A DNA stretch of 64,000 bases from Paulinella micropora (GCA_019918135.1 WBZZ01003223.1:184001-248000), one strand, 5' to 3'. Positions 31,830-41,987 are shown, counted from the stretch's first letter. A program made the numbers and translations. Notes: a model not told the origin generated them from the sequence alone.

Positions 31830-32290
31830 TTTTTGTTTTGCGCCGCGCTCTCCTTTTCTTGGTCCGCCCGCACTAGGCCTAAACGAGCCTCCGGCATCCG
31901 GGCTTGGCGGCCCACGACTTATTATCGCGCTCGACCGTGTCATCAGCTAGCTCGTGATTGGTCTTGCGACGGACCTACGACTGTCACGACACTCAGCTCC
32001 ATCTCCAGTCCTCTTCTTGTAGATAAATGTCTGCTGGCCTAGGGCCAGCAGTCTCAAAGAGAATGTCGCGCCCGTGTTGCAAAGGCGCACCACTGACAGC
32101 AGTTTCTTGGCGGCTCCGATGTCCTGCCACAGGGCCCACCCTGCGTACAGGTTTGGGTGGACCCCTCGACGGTCTAGCACTGCTTAGATTTTGCGCGGCC
32201 GCCTTCGCGCACCACTCCGCCGCCTTGCGGCTAGACTGTCGGGTTGGCTCTGCAGGCTGAGCAATTCCTGGGCTTTTCCGGACCAGAGAC
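31830..32290 (-). pseudogene. Relic of a RING-family N-terminal region
   Basis: On the minus strand near 32220-32290 the translation LWSGKAQELLSLQSQPDSL matches the N-terminus of the RING gene at 36019-38108 (PWSAEAQTLLGLQNQPGGL). Further down, LYAGWALWQDIGAAKKLLS resembles the next segment of that gene. This is a decayed fragment of a third copy; the coiled coil and RING are not found next to it. Confidence 0.55.
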
Positions 32291-32974
32291 GCGCAAATAT
32301 AGTTATTGCCACGTGTTTTAATGTATTAGCTGATTGTTAAAACATATTTTGACAACAGGTAGGTTTGGTTTTTAAAGAACTGGTGTTTGTTTTCGGTTTC
32401 AGCCCTCCCCACCCTTTCCCCCCCCCTCTCCCAAATTAAAGGAAGTGAAAAGCAGAAAAAATGGAGACGGGGAAGGGGGGCCTCCTGTGTTACAGAGCCC
32501 ATTGAGCTGCTCAATGCCGAAAAACATTGAGCAGCCCAATGCCAAAAAACATTGAGTAGTTTAGTGACAGGGGGAGGGCCACAAACAAAGTGCAAGCAAC
32601 AAATTGTGTGTGTGTGGGGTGTGTGTGTTTGTGCATAATTCGTGTCCTAGGGTCGTGTTTCTGTGTGCAGGGTCATCTATTTTCTGTACAGGTGCATTGT
32701 CATTGTTATGGACGTCCATCTACCGTGTGCAGGGGAGAGGGAGGGGGTTGTTCTGTACATATTTTGTCTTTTGTTTGTGCTTGTGTGTTAGGTGTGTGCG
32801 TGAACGTGTATTGGTGTGTGTTTTGTGTGTGTAATTGAATGTGATTGTGTGTATCGTCGCGTGTGTATCTTCGTGTGTGTGTGTGTGTGTGTGTGGGGGG
32901 GCCGCCGAGCGTGAAGAAAAGAAAAAAAGGCGCGACATGTTGTTCGGCGCCTGCCTTTTTTTGACAGACAAAAA
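32291..32974. other. Spacer with short tandem repeat and TG microsatellite
   Basis: No gene is seen. ATTGAGC(A/T)GC(C/T)CAATGCC(A/G)AAAAAC recurs twice with a third partial copy at 32500-32560. A TG-rich, impure microsatellite covers about 32605-32905, ending in a pure GT run at 32872-32896. Open frames here are translations of the microsatellite. Confidence 0.6.
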
Positions 32975-33800
32975 ATGGCCACCGAACCAAGCGCGGCGCT
33001 TCCTGTTCCTGCTCAAACTGCCGTCAGGCCTTTGCCGACGTACGGGGCCCTACAGAGCATCCGTGTGTTCGGGCTGACCGGCACCGCACTCGTGGCCACG
33101 GGCTGCCGTGTCCATATTCACGTGCGTTACCAGCGGACCGAAGAAGAGAGCGACCACAGCGACTCAGAGGACGGCTCCCATGACGAGGACGACGCGCACA
33201 AGCGTCCCCGACCATGCGCTGGACCATTGCCAACTGTCGCAGATCCCAGAGGCTGCCCGCACAGCTTCTTGGCTCCTGTCGCTAGCCCGCCGCCCGCAGG
33301 CGTCCTGGTTCGAAGCCCTGTTCATCAACAAGCCCACAGCCTGCACGGAGCTGAAGGGGTCGCTGGGCAAGCCTAACCAGCAGGGCCGGTCCAAATTTTC
33401 GCTGCGCACGACCGTACCCGGCGGCGAGCACGGGGAGACCACCATTTCGTTCTCCTTCGAGTTTCTCCTGGACGTACCCCCGGACGCCAAAGAGCCCGTG
33501 CCGCTTAGCTGCGGCGGGGCCGGCGACGTGGAGCAGTTGCTGCAAGACAAGCTCGCGCAGCTCCGGCCCTGCTACGACACCCTGCTGAGCGCCGCCGAGG
33601 AGAGGATCAGCGCGTCCAAAGTACTGCACGACTTGTTGCCTGCGACCGGGTGGGACCTGGCGCGCCGGCGGCGGGAGAAAATGCAACTGTTTGTGCATGA
33701 CAGTTGGGGCTCGGTCAGCACGCTGAGACGGACCAGCCGCACGCCCACGGGTGGGCTTTCCCCTAGAACACGCCTGCCAGACCCGTACGCCTTTCGCTAA
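32975..33800 (+). pseudogene. Unknown protein with acidic linker
   Basis: The ATG at 32975 starts MATEPSAALPVPAQTAVRPL. After about 50 residues comes an acidic Ser/Asp/Glu/His linker (EEESDHSDSEDGSHDEDDAH), then a longer alpha/beta region with TTISFSFEFLLDV and a helical YDTLLSAAEERISASKVLHD, and a Ser/Thr/Arg-rich C-terminus. The coding signal is in two frames in this copy. Not recognised. The acidic linker followed by a globular part is common in nuclear or chromatin-associated proteins, but no function is proposed. Confidence 0.5.
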
Positions 33801-33910
33801 ACGATCTTTTTTTTAAAAAATTCTTTTTGTGTGTGTACCAATTCCCTTTTAAAAAAAGAGTACAAATCAAACCTTTAAACAGCCAAAAAGAAAGAAACCT
33901 CGCAGGCTCA

Positions 33911-34687
33911 ATGTCCGGCTTGTACCAATGTCTGACACCTGAACTCTGGAATTATGTGACAGAAGGTCTTGACGGAGAAAATGACCAAAAACAAGTAGTA
34001 CAAAAAATCTACCCACACGCAGCCGAACGTCGCTTCCTTGAACAGCTCGAAAACAAGAAAGCCCTGCACACTGCCTGGGAAAATTGTGTGCGGGGCGAGC
34101 GCGCCTTCTCAGTAGACATCAAGACACTCACAGAGCTGGTCAACAAATGTCAGTACGATTCGTGGTTGCCGTCATCTCTGTACCTCTTCGGCCGCGACGG
34201 CCAGACAGCACGAAAGATTGAAGCCTGGCTGACACAGCTCTGCACGCTGCCGCGACTGATCCAGAACCTGCGCAAGGTCACTATCCAAAAAATAAGCCTG
34301 CCGCGTGCCCTTATCGAAAACCTGACGGGCGTGTTCGAACTGCGACTGTCAGACATCAGCATCATTGCAGCTACCGGCCTCCCGCTGGTTCTGCGCGCGC
34401 CCTATTGCACGCGCCTTAAACTGGCACGCACAGCAACACTGCTAACGACAGAGTTCTGTGTCAGCGGTCCCTGCAGGGTTAGCTTGTTTAAAGTCAGTTC
34501 GCCAGAAATCTCCGTGAACTGGCACTGCCGAACACAAGGCTCGTCACTCTACCTCGAAAAGTGCGGTGAGGCCATCGGGGTCCGGCTAAAAAACATCCTG
34601 CGGCAAAATGTTCAGAACCTGGACCACCTTAATTTAGACATATTGAAACCGCGCGAGAATCCGTTGCTTGATCCTGCATCTTTTTAA
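33911..34687 (+). CDS. Degenerate F-box/LRR-like protein
   Basis: The ATG at 33911 gives 258 residues in one frame. The N-terminus MSGLYQCLTPELWNYVTEGL is F-box-like (LTPELW); the C-terminal half has irregular LRR-like strands (VFELRLSDISII, CTRLKLARTATLL, LDHLNLDIL). It is smaller and less GC-rich than the other LRR genes in the block. Two TTTTTAAAA-type boxes (near 33806 and 33848) lie upstream. If it is an F-box protein it would join an SCF complex; moderate to low certainty. Confidence 0.5.
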   Translation: MSGLYQCLTPELWNYVTEGLDGENDQKQVVQKIYPHAAERRFLEQLENKKALHTAWENCVRGERAFSVDIKTLTELVNKCQYDSWLPSSLYLFGRDGQTARKIEAWLTQLCTLPRLIQNLRKVTIQKISLPRALIENLTGVFELRLSDISIIAATGLPLVLRAPYCTRLKLARTATLLTTEFCVSGPCRVSLFKVSSPEISVNWHCRTQGSSLYLEKCGEAIGVRLKNILRQNVQNLDHLNLDILKPRENPLLDPASF

Positions 34688-34956
34688 AAGTACCAAAACA
34701 ATCGTTTAATAAAAAGAGCGAAACTTAATCACTTTTTTACGCTGGATCGTGCCAAGTTTGAAAATAGACGTCGCCCACTTCCGGATGCTTTAACATCTTC
34801 CCGGAACCCGGTGAATTTCGCGACAAGACAGCCTTCTGCCGCAGACTCCAACAGATTTTTGCGAAACGGCTTCTGACGGATTTTGCGGCTCCCGACAGAA
34901 ATTTTTTTTAGCAAAGGACATTTCGGCAATCTGCTAAAATGTAAGTTCAAAAATTT

Positions 34957-35027
34957 GGGGAGACGAAGGCGGGCGGGGAAAAGTTTTCTGATTTCTGTAA
35001 AATTTCCCCGCCCGCCGTCGCCTCCCG
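34957..35027. other. Hairpin of repeat copy 1
   Basis: GGGGAGACGAAGGCGGGCGG faces CCGCCCGCCGTCGCCTCCC across an A/T-rich loop of about 20 bases, an almost perfect stem of about 24 bp. Confidence 0.75.
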
Positions 35028-35247
35028 ATTTTTTTTGCTCTCAGCTTTGTAGGTTGCCGAAATGACAAAATTTTTTTTCTGAATCTGTACGGAATCCGGT
35101 GAATTTCGCGACAAGACAGCCTTTTGCCGCAAACCTCGGATGGTTTTTGTGCGAAACGGTTTCTGACGGATTCTGCGGCTCCCGACAGAATTTTTTTTTC
35201 AGCAAAGGACATTTCGGCAATCTGCTAAAAGGCAAGTCAAAAAATTT

Positions 35248-35318
35248 GGGGAGGCGACGGCGGGCGGGGAAAAATTTACAGAAATCCAAAGCTTTGCCCG
35301 CCCGCCGTCGTCTCCCGA
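35248..35318. other. Hairpin of repeat copy 2
   Basis: The same stem as in copy 1 with compensating base differences (GGGAGGCGACGG facing CCGTCGTCTCCC), around a loop with TTTACAGAAATCCAAAGC. Confidence 0.75.
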
Positions 35319-35535
35319 TTTTTTTTTGCTCTCAGGCTTTGTAGGATTGCCAAAACGACCAAACTTGTTTTTGAATCTCTACGGAACCCGGTGAATTTCG
35401 CGACAAGACAGCCCTTTGCCGCAAACTCCGGATGGTTACGCGAAACGGCTTCTGACGGGTTTTGCGGCTCCCGACAGAAATTTTTTTTCAGCAAAGGACA
35501 TTTCGGCAATCTGCTAAATGTAAATTCAAAAATTT

Positions 35536-35604
35536 GGGGAGACGACGGCGGGCGGGGAAAGTTTACAGAAATCCAAAGCTTTCCCCGCCCGCCGTTGTCT
35601 CCCG
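35536..35604. other. Hairpin of repeat copy 3
   Basis: GGGGAGACGACGGCGGGCGG faces CCGCCCGCCGTTGTCTCCC; the loop TTTACAGAAATCCAAAGC is shared with copy 2. Confidence 0.75.
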
Positions 35605-35827
35605 AATTCTTTGACATTTTAAAATTCAGCTAATTTCCAAAAATGGCGAAATTCTTTTATTTTTTTTGTGTTGTCTAAAACCCAGTCAACTTTCGCGAAA
35701 CTTCTTTTCGCACCGCAAGACTATGCAAACCTTCGCGAAGCCTTCTTGGTACCGCAAACTTTGGCAGGGCCATGAAAAAACATGAGCCCCCCCCCCCCTC
35801 CCTCTACGACCAGAGCACAGCAGAGAC

Positions 35828-35870
35828 GGAAGTGGACCGGCGCCTGGAAATCACACTCTCTACGCTGAAG
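35828..35870 (+). pseudogene. Short duplicate of part of the Kelch gene
   Basis: About 40 bp reading EVDRRLEITLSTL match the Kelch gene near 30,700-30,750 (EDRRLEITLSTL) almost base for base. It is too short to function and is a relic of duplication or gene conversion. Confidence 0.65.
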
Positions 35871-36018
35871 TGCCCTCCATGGGGCCAGCGTTGAAGTACA
35901 AAGATAGTGCTTTTAAAAAATTTCTTTGCTTTTTTTTCGAAGCTTTATTATATTCCACTCACGACAGCAAATCCTTTGCTTTGCCAGCAACCATAACAAA
36001 AATACATTACCCACACTC

Positions 36019-38108
36019 TCAGAAAGGCACAAAGTAGTCTTCGATAGTCTGGCGGCACAGAGGGCACTTCTTCAGTTTCACTGTGCACGTGAAACACACG
36101 CGCATGTGCTTGCAGGGCAGAAACACAGTCAGAGTCGCGGTTTGCTCTTGGCAGACGACACAACAGTTGCCTTCCTCATAGCCTGGCAGCCTTGTTAGCA
36201 AATGTTGCAACGCGCTGACCAGCGTGTTGACAGCTGGTTCGTCGTGCCCGTCGCGCCAGGACGCTGGGTCGGTATTCTGCAGCACCGACGTGAGCGACGA
36301 GGCCGAAGACGCCGTCTGCTTTCGCTCCTGTGCTAGCTGCCGACGCAGCGTTTCCCGCTCTGCCTGCAGGGCCGTGACTTCGGCTGACAACGTTTCGAAC
36401 TCTGCTCTGGCCTGGTCCGTCTGTGTCTGTAAGTCTTGCAACTGCAGATTCGTGTGCGTGATAAGCTTTTGTACCGACTGCAGCCGGGCCTGCTCCGCTC
36501 CGAGCTCTTGCCTGATCCCCGTACACTCCTTTTCGAGTTGCTCCGTCTCCTTAGCCAAGGTTTTTCGCGATTTATTCAGATGCCTAACCTGTTTGTCCAA
36601 TTTCTGCTTGCGGGCCTTTTCCTCCGGCGGGGAGGCGCCGCCGCCAAGCTCGGCAGAGCCTTCGTCGTGTTCGGAGCGATCGGGGGGAGAGAGCCCTGCG
36701 AAGTGACCTCACCACGAACTTCGTCTGTTGGTTCTTGGGCTGGCCCAGAAAATCCCGTGCCGCCCCTTACAGCGCCCTTGTGCCAAAACGGCAGTTGCCC
36801 GGGGCCTCCTCCTTGCCTATCCCCGTGTAGTGGTACTTTGTCGCAACCCTCGCTGGCCGAATACAGCTCGGTTATAATTTGGCGCACCACCCCCAAGTAT
36901 TTGGCAGGCGACTTGAACTTACCTCGCTTCTTCATAGCCTCAAAGGGAAGCCTGTTTACGCGTAATACGCGAAAATAGTCTGGGCAGCAGTGTGCCATCA
37001 AGGACGACGGCCAGAAGCGTTCGAACTGCTGCTTTCGCGCCTGGCAGAAATCGGCTAGGCACAGCACGGCTGGCAATTGTTGGTATTCGGTCGCGAATCT
37101 TCGTTCGCGAACCACGACCGACTGGTACGCCATGGCCGAGCCGGTCTTCTCCGCGGTGATTGTGCCGGGTACTTGGGCGTCAAAGAAAAACTTGAAAAAG
37201 ACCGGCGATCTCTGCAGGCCCGCGGCCATACACCACTGCCAAGACTCTGTGCGTAGCCAGCCTCTGCCCTCGGTAAGCGTCTGAAAGACCTGCGACTCGT
37301 CCGACACCAGGAGCACTAGTTGCATAATTCTCGTGATGCGCGAGACAACAGCCAAGTTGGAGAAGGAGGCCGGCATGATCCGCAGCCTTTCTAGCAGCTC
37401 GTTTAGCAGGAGCTCTCGTGGCCAACGTGCCCGGACCTTGTCTCTGTCCGAACCCCTCTTGGCACGCAGCGAGGCCAGGAACGAAATACCGGTCTTGTTT
37501 GCTTTGTAGGTAGACAAGAGCTGCGAATAGATCAGGTTGGCCAGCCTGAATCAAGAAAACCACGCCAGAGCAAACTCGACAGTTGACAAACCGCTGAAGT
37601 CTACGTTGGCCAAGGCAGCCGCTAGGCTAGGTACCCGTTCTGCTTGCCAGTCCTTTAGCCAATCATTTTGGCAGAGGAGCCCAACCGCTTCCGCCGAACT
37701 GGGCTCGGTAAACGATCCGGTTGGCTTCTCTTCTTCGCACGGGCTGGCCATACCCAGCTGCTGATAAAAGAGCGCGGTTCCGTGGTAGTTGGCAAGTTTT
37801 TCCAAGCTATGGTCGACAACCAGGTCTGCCAGGAAGGCCCAACGATCTGTGAGTAGAAGCTCTAGGGACCTAGCTAGACATTTGTTGCAACTTCTGGCCA
37901 GGCCTAGTAATGTTCGCCAAAAGCTGGCTCCGCCCCATTCCATACAGCCACTCTGTACTAAGTACGTTATCTTTTGTAACAACAATTCTTCAGCCTCATT
38001 TTTTTGCAGGAGGTCCTGAAAAAACCGGACCGCACTAGCTAGACCGCCGGGTTGGTTTTGCAGGCCAAGCAAGGTCTGAGCTTCTGCTGACCAGGGACCC
38101 GCCGACAT
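36019..38108 (-). pseudogene. RING-finger protein 2 with helical N-terminus and coiled coil
   Basis: The ATG at 38108 starts MSAGPWSAEAQTLL. A largely helical region of about 470 residues with RSPVFFKFFF and LPAVLCLADF is followed by a basic linker (PPRRRKRPASRN), a long coiled coil (near 36320-36600) and a C-terminal C3HC4 RING: CVVCQEQ...CKHMRVCFTCTVKLKKCPLC (near 36040-36160). It is a paralogue of the gene at 22417-24003 but with a longer coiled coil. Probable ubiquitin ligase acting as a dimer through the coiled coil. The coding signal is in more than one frame. Confidence 0.65.
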
Positions 38109-38664
38109 TTGGCGCGTGGTTTGGAAGGGGGGGGGCTGGAGGGGGGGGGGGGGAGGCCTGTTACTTTCTACTCTCCGCTTTTTTTTGGCCTGTCCATTTT
38201 TTTGCCCTTTTTGGGCCCTTGCACACACTCCGCTTGCTCCTTGGTTCACATTTTCCTCCCTCCCTCAATTTCTTTCCCAACTTCTGAACCTGCCTGGCGC
38301 GGCCCCCCCCCCCCCATACATGCACACACGATCTCCTTTCCCCCCCCCCGCTGTTCAAATTCGTAATCTGCTTTCACACAGGTTTTTTCTTTTTTTTTTT
38401 TTTTTTGTCTTCCTTGGTGATTTGAGACCGGCCCCCCCCCCCCAACCCCTTTTCTGTCTGTCATGAGCCACATCGCGGCTTTGGGGACAAGGGCCACGCT
38501 GAGCGACAAAGCGCCTAAAGGGGGGGGGGCCGGTGTTTGTTCAGAGTCCGGACCTTTTCAGTGAGCTAAGCTGTTGCCAACCTGGTGGATTTTCATTAAC
38601 GAAATCGTCTGAGTACGCCATATTCTGCTGCTGCAAAATCCTTTTTAAAAAATAAATCGTGCTG
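38109..38664. other. Spacer with dense G- and C-runs
   Basis: No gene is seen. G-runs at 38130-38153 and 38520, C-runs at 38304, 38341 and 38431, a T-run near 38388-38405 and a TTTTTAAAAAATAAA box near 38642. Confidence 0.45.
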
Positions 38665-41239
38665 CTACAACAGCAGGTAATCGTTTAATAAGAAAAAACT
38701 GCGAGCAAAGTTTAGTTCCTTTGCGAGATGACTAGGCCTGCCGGGGATCGTGTGAAATTTGAAAGTAAGCATCGCCCACTTCTGGCAGCTGGCCGGACAC
38801 AAAACGCCAGTACATCGACCCACGTCCATCGTTTCAAACAACCAGATGCGCCCATTTTTTTCAAAGAGCGCGCGCTCAAACGGATCGTCCTCGAGCTGCG
38901 CGTAGCCCGCGCGGCTGATGGGCAGGGGCAGGCCCTTGAGGCACATGGTGGAGGCCAGGAGCTGCGTGTGGCAGAAGTCGAGCTCGCCGAGGCCGCTGAG
39001 CGCCTTCCTGAGCTCGGACGCCAGCGCCGTGCAACAGGCCTCGATGCCGAGGGCCTGGAAGGCGACGAGCGGGTCCGTGATCTCGAGTGACTCGGGCACC
39101 CACTCGGGCCTGGCGAGCAGGCGCCGCACTTGCGCCAGCGTGGTTCGCCCCGGGCGCATCTGCACGGACAGCAGCCCGTCGGCGGGTGACAGGTCGATGG
39201 CGTCGACGCCAACTGAGGGCTGCATGGCGGCGAGCGCCTGGCGCAGCAGGCTCTCGCAGTAGAGCTGCGTGTGGTTGTACTGGTAGGTGTCGAAGCGGGC
39301 CTGCGCGGGCAAGGGCGCACCGGCCTTCTGCCGCGCGCCGGTACCGCTGCACACGCGCAGCAGCACGCACGTCCACCCCGCTCCCTGGACGCCCAGGCGG
39401 AGCACACGGCAAAGGACGGCAGTTGCGAACGGAGCAGCCCCGCCAGCTGCAGCCCGCCGTCCGCAAAGCCGTGCGCCCTGGCGGCGGCGTCGTCGAAGGC
39501 GACGAGCGCGCCCTGGCGCGAGACTTTGGACCACTTTGCCGCAGCGCGCGCACGCTTGGACACAGTCGCTACTGTTGCTGCCGCGGCCGAGCGCTTGCGG
39601 CCCTTGCTCACGTTGGTGCCAGCCTCGGCCCTGGCCTGTGGCGCGCGGCGGCGCCTTAGGCCCCGCAGGTCGAGGTCGGCGTCCTGCACGTGCAGCCGCA
39701 GGTCGGGCAGCCCCAGCTCGAGCAGGGCCTGGTGGTAGTCGTCGAAGGAGTAGAGCGCGGCGCAGAGGCTGGCGGCGGGCGCCCGCTGCAGCAGGGCGCG
39801 CAGCTCCGCGCTGGAACTGCCGCGGTCGAGCACGCGGACGCCGCCGCGCCTGGCCGGGTCGACGGCCCGCCACTTGGCGACGTCCTCGGCGCTGCGCAGC
39901 CGGCCCCGCAGCAAGAAGTCCTGGCCCTTGGACTGCAGCCTCGTGAGGGCCAGGATGCGGGGGTGGCCCTCGGTGGAGCGGATGGTGTTGGACGGCTTGT
40001 GGCGCGTGTTGAGCGTGAGCTGCGTGCCCAGATGTCCGTAGGACGACGCGGCGACGCCGCCCATGGAGTAGCCGAACGGCAGGCGGTGCACCTGGAAGCA
40101 GTACAGCACCTGCTTGAGCAGGATCTCGAGCAGCGGCAAAGACAACCGGTACACGTGCGCGACACGCCAGGCCGTGAGCTCCGAGGCGACGTAGGCCTGG
40201 TGCACGCACCAGGCGCCGTCGCCGGGCACCTGGCACAAGTATTGCAGCAGGCGCGTAACGAGCGCCCGCGCGGGTGCCACGGGCGCCACCGACTGTACTC
40301 CCTCGTGCGCGCGCCGCAGCCTCTCGGCCAGCACGGGCAGCGCAAAGACGGTGCGCGGCAGCCACTCACTGCCAGCAGATGCGGCCCACGCCAGCTCCTC
40401 GAACAGCAGCCCCGACCGCACCAGCCGCTCGCGCTCGTCCTCAGAATCGCCGTTGTCCCCAAGGAGCGCCTGATAGACGTTGGCGGACAGCGCGGCGCAG
40501 TTGGCGCACACCCGCCGTGGGTGGGCGAGGCAGGCGTGCAACGACGGGTGCAGCGCGCACACCAATGGCTCGCGGAACCAACCTCCGCGAGCGCCGACTG
40601 CACGTGCCGTTGCGCGGCGCCGTCCACGACCCGGCCGGGCACGTGCACGACGTCGCGGCCGCCCCTGACGAGAAGCCCCGGCACGACGTACAGGACGTCC
40701 TGCAGGGCAAAGCTCAGGGAGTGCTGGAAATAGCCTGTGGTAGCCACGGTGCGCACGTTGCGCCCCACGACCTCGCGGGCGGACACCATGTGCCAGCCGT
40801 AGTCGCGGATCGTGAGGCCCGACATGAAGGAATGGGTGACGAAGCCGTTGTCTAACGGGTCGCCGTAGCGCGAGTACGCGCTGCGGCGCCCGCACAGGCT
40901 GGGCGAGATGAGCGCCTGCTCGTAAAGGTGCAGGCCCGTCTGCAGCTCGAGCTGCCGCAGGTCGTCGATCGAGCCCTTGGCGCCCGACGCGACGCTGACC
41001 CGGAGCCCGCGCACGGTTGCAGTGTAGCGCTCGCGCTGGTGCTGGGCAGCGAGCTGCTGCAGCTGCGCCGTGCGCACGGCGCACTGCTGGCGGAAGGTAT
41101 CTTCTACGGACGACTGCGCGGCCGTCCGCGACCGCAGCCGGCGTTCCCGCGACAGCCACGAGAAATGACCGGGCGGCTGTGCGACAACCGCTGGTGCGGC
41201 AATGGCCGGCGTGCCAACGCCTGGTGCACCCTTTTTCAA
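38665..41239 (-). pseudogene. Divergent RNA polymerase largest subunit (Rpb1-like), C-terminal half
   Basis: Recognised from the order of Rpb1 landmarks on the minus strand: the SGAKGS funnel motif near 40,970; GFVTHSFMSGLTIRDYGWHM and TGYFQHSLSFAL in the bridge-helix region (about 40,700-40,850); GGVAASSYGHLGTQLTLNT in the trigger-loop region (near 40,010-40,070; compare AAQSIGEPATQMTLNT); and near the end LASTMCLKGLPLPISRAGY, fitting the Rpb1 segment before the clamp (MTSRGYLMAITRHGIN). A basic stretch SKGRKRSAAA lies between. No CTD is seen on this gene. The N-terminal half with the NADFDGD catalytic site is absent from the window; the gene ends at the Polinton border. The frame is not continuous in this copy. 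Confidence 0.65.
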
Positions 41240-41962
41240 ACATCCGTCTCTTTAATTCTTTTCTTACATTATCGCCAACATTGAATTCATTAATAAGGTT
41301 ATCACGAGTGATAGTCTGTTTATTTTTATCTCTTCTAGCAAAGACGTCCACCGGTTTGGCTTGAATTCCTCTATGAACTTTATGATTATAAGCATTAACC
41401 AAGTCTTGAATATAACTAACCCAATCAAAATTACGATTAGTTTCAAATAAAAGGTCAAGCCATCTCCTAATACTTCTTATCACTCTATCAACAACCGCAA
41501 ACGCTCTATGGTCGCCAACTTCAACGACATCGTGTTTAATTCCATTTTCAATAAAATAATCACGAGTAGCACCTTTATATTCTCCTCCGCTGTCAGTTGT
41601 AATTGACTTTGGTTTATAAGGTATAGATTTCAAAGCATAATATACTTCTTTTGCTGTTTTATTTTTAGTGGAATGATTATTAAATATCTTGAATGACAAT
41701 CAATCCAAACAAGCATCCAAGCATAGCCCTTATTGCCTTTCTTATCTTTTATCTTACTCATATCCGCTAAGTCAAGAAAGACTTGGTCTAATGGTTTATC
41801 AACCCATATCGTATTCCATATTTTAGGGTTCTTTTTTTGGTGGTGAATTTCAAGGGCTTCTTCTTCTTTTGTTTTAACTACTTCTCCCGTAGGTGTGTCC
41901 TCTAATTGACTATCCGCATTCTGTGTATTAATAATTGTATGTTTATGATCTAAATCAGGCAT
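41240..41962 (-). pseudogene. Polinton integrase (rve family) relic
   Basis: Retroviral-type integrase core: FLDLADMSK and VWIDCHSRYLIIIPL near 41,700-41,830, TTDSGGEYKG near 41,600, and a downstream helix WVSYIQDLVNAYNHKVHRGI near 41,390. Integrases of this kind insert Polintons into chromosomes. The relic lies at the element's left border and is broken. Confidence 0.8.
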
Positions 41963-41987
41963 TCTATATAATTAATTTTATTTTTTA

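Larger units (their letters stand above)
34799..35620. repeat. Three tandem copies of a 290-bp repeat, each with a strong hairpin
   Basis: The segment GAA(C/T)CCGGTGAATTTCGCGA starts at 34804, 35092 and 35384, giving periods of 288 and 292 bp. Every unit carries, in order, the CGCGACAAGACAGCC box, CTTTTGCCGCA, GGCTCCCGACAGAA followed by a T-run, AGCAAAGGACATTTCGGCAA, and a GC-rich inverted repeat. Decayed pieces (TTTCGCGAAAC, TTCGCGAAGCC) continue to about 35,770. The many short open frames in this stretch on both strands are products of the repeat and are not genes. Confidence 0.85.
1..41239. other. GC-rich compact gene block, candidate endogenous large DNA virus
   Basis: Seen: about twenty intronless-looking genes on both strands with short spacers rich in homopolymer runs and a GC content clearly above that of the rest of the window. 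Gene types include RNA polymerase Rpb1-like and Rpb3-like subunits, heliorhodopsin, F-box/LRR, RING, Kelch and a kinase-like protein. Known: giant viruses and mirusviruses carry their own polymerase subunits, many ubiquitin-system proteins and sometimes heliorhodopsins, and integrate into protist genomes. Inferred: an endogenised large DNA virus. It looks broken, with about fifteen frame interruptions in all. No capsid, terminase or family B polymerase is seen in this block, so an unusual host region cannot be excluded. Confidence 0.45.

Noticed and set aside
32590-33077. Cys/Val-rich and Thr/His-rich open frames
   Set aside because: They are translations of the TG/CA microsatellite.
34799-35620. 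CRISPR-like array
   Set aside because: Unit length of about 290 bp with whole-unit similarity; no short repeats with unique spacers.
34729-35633. Several open frames of 60-113 residues on both strands
   Set aside because: They are translations of the 290-bp repeat and its hairpin in different frames; their similarity to each other comes from the DNA repeat.
39690-40733. Plus-strand open frame of 347 residues opposite the Rpb1-like gene
   Set aside because: Antisense shadow; the minus strand carries recognisable polymerase motifs.
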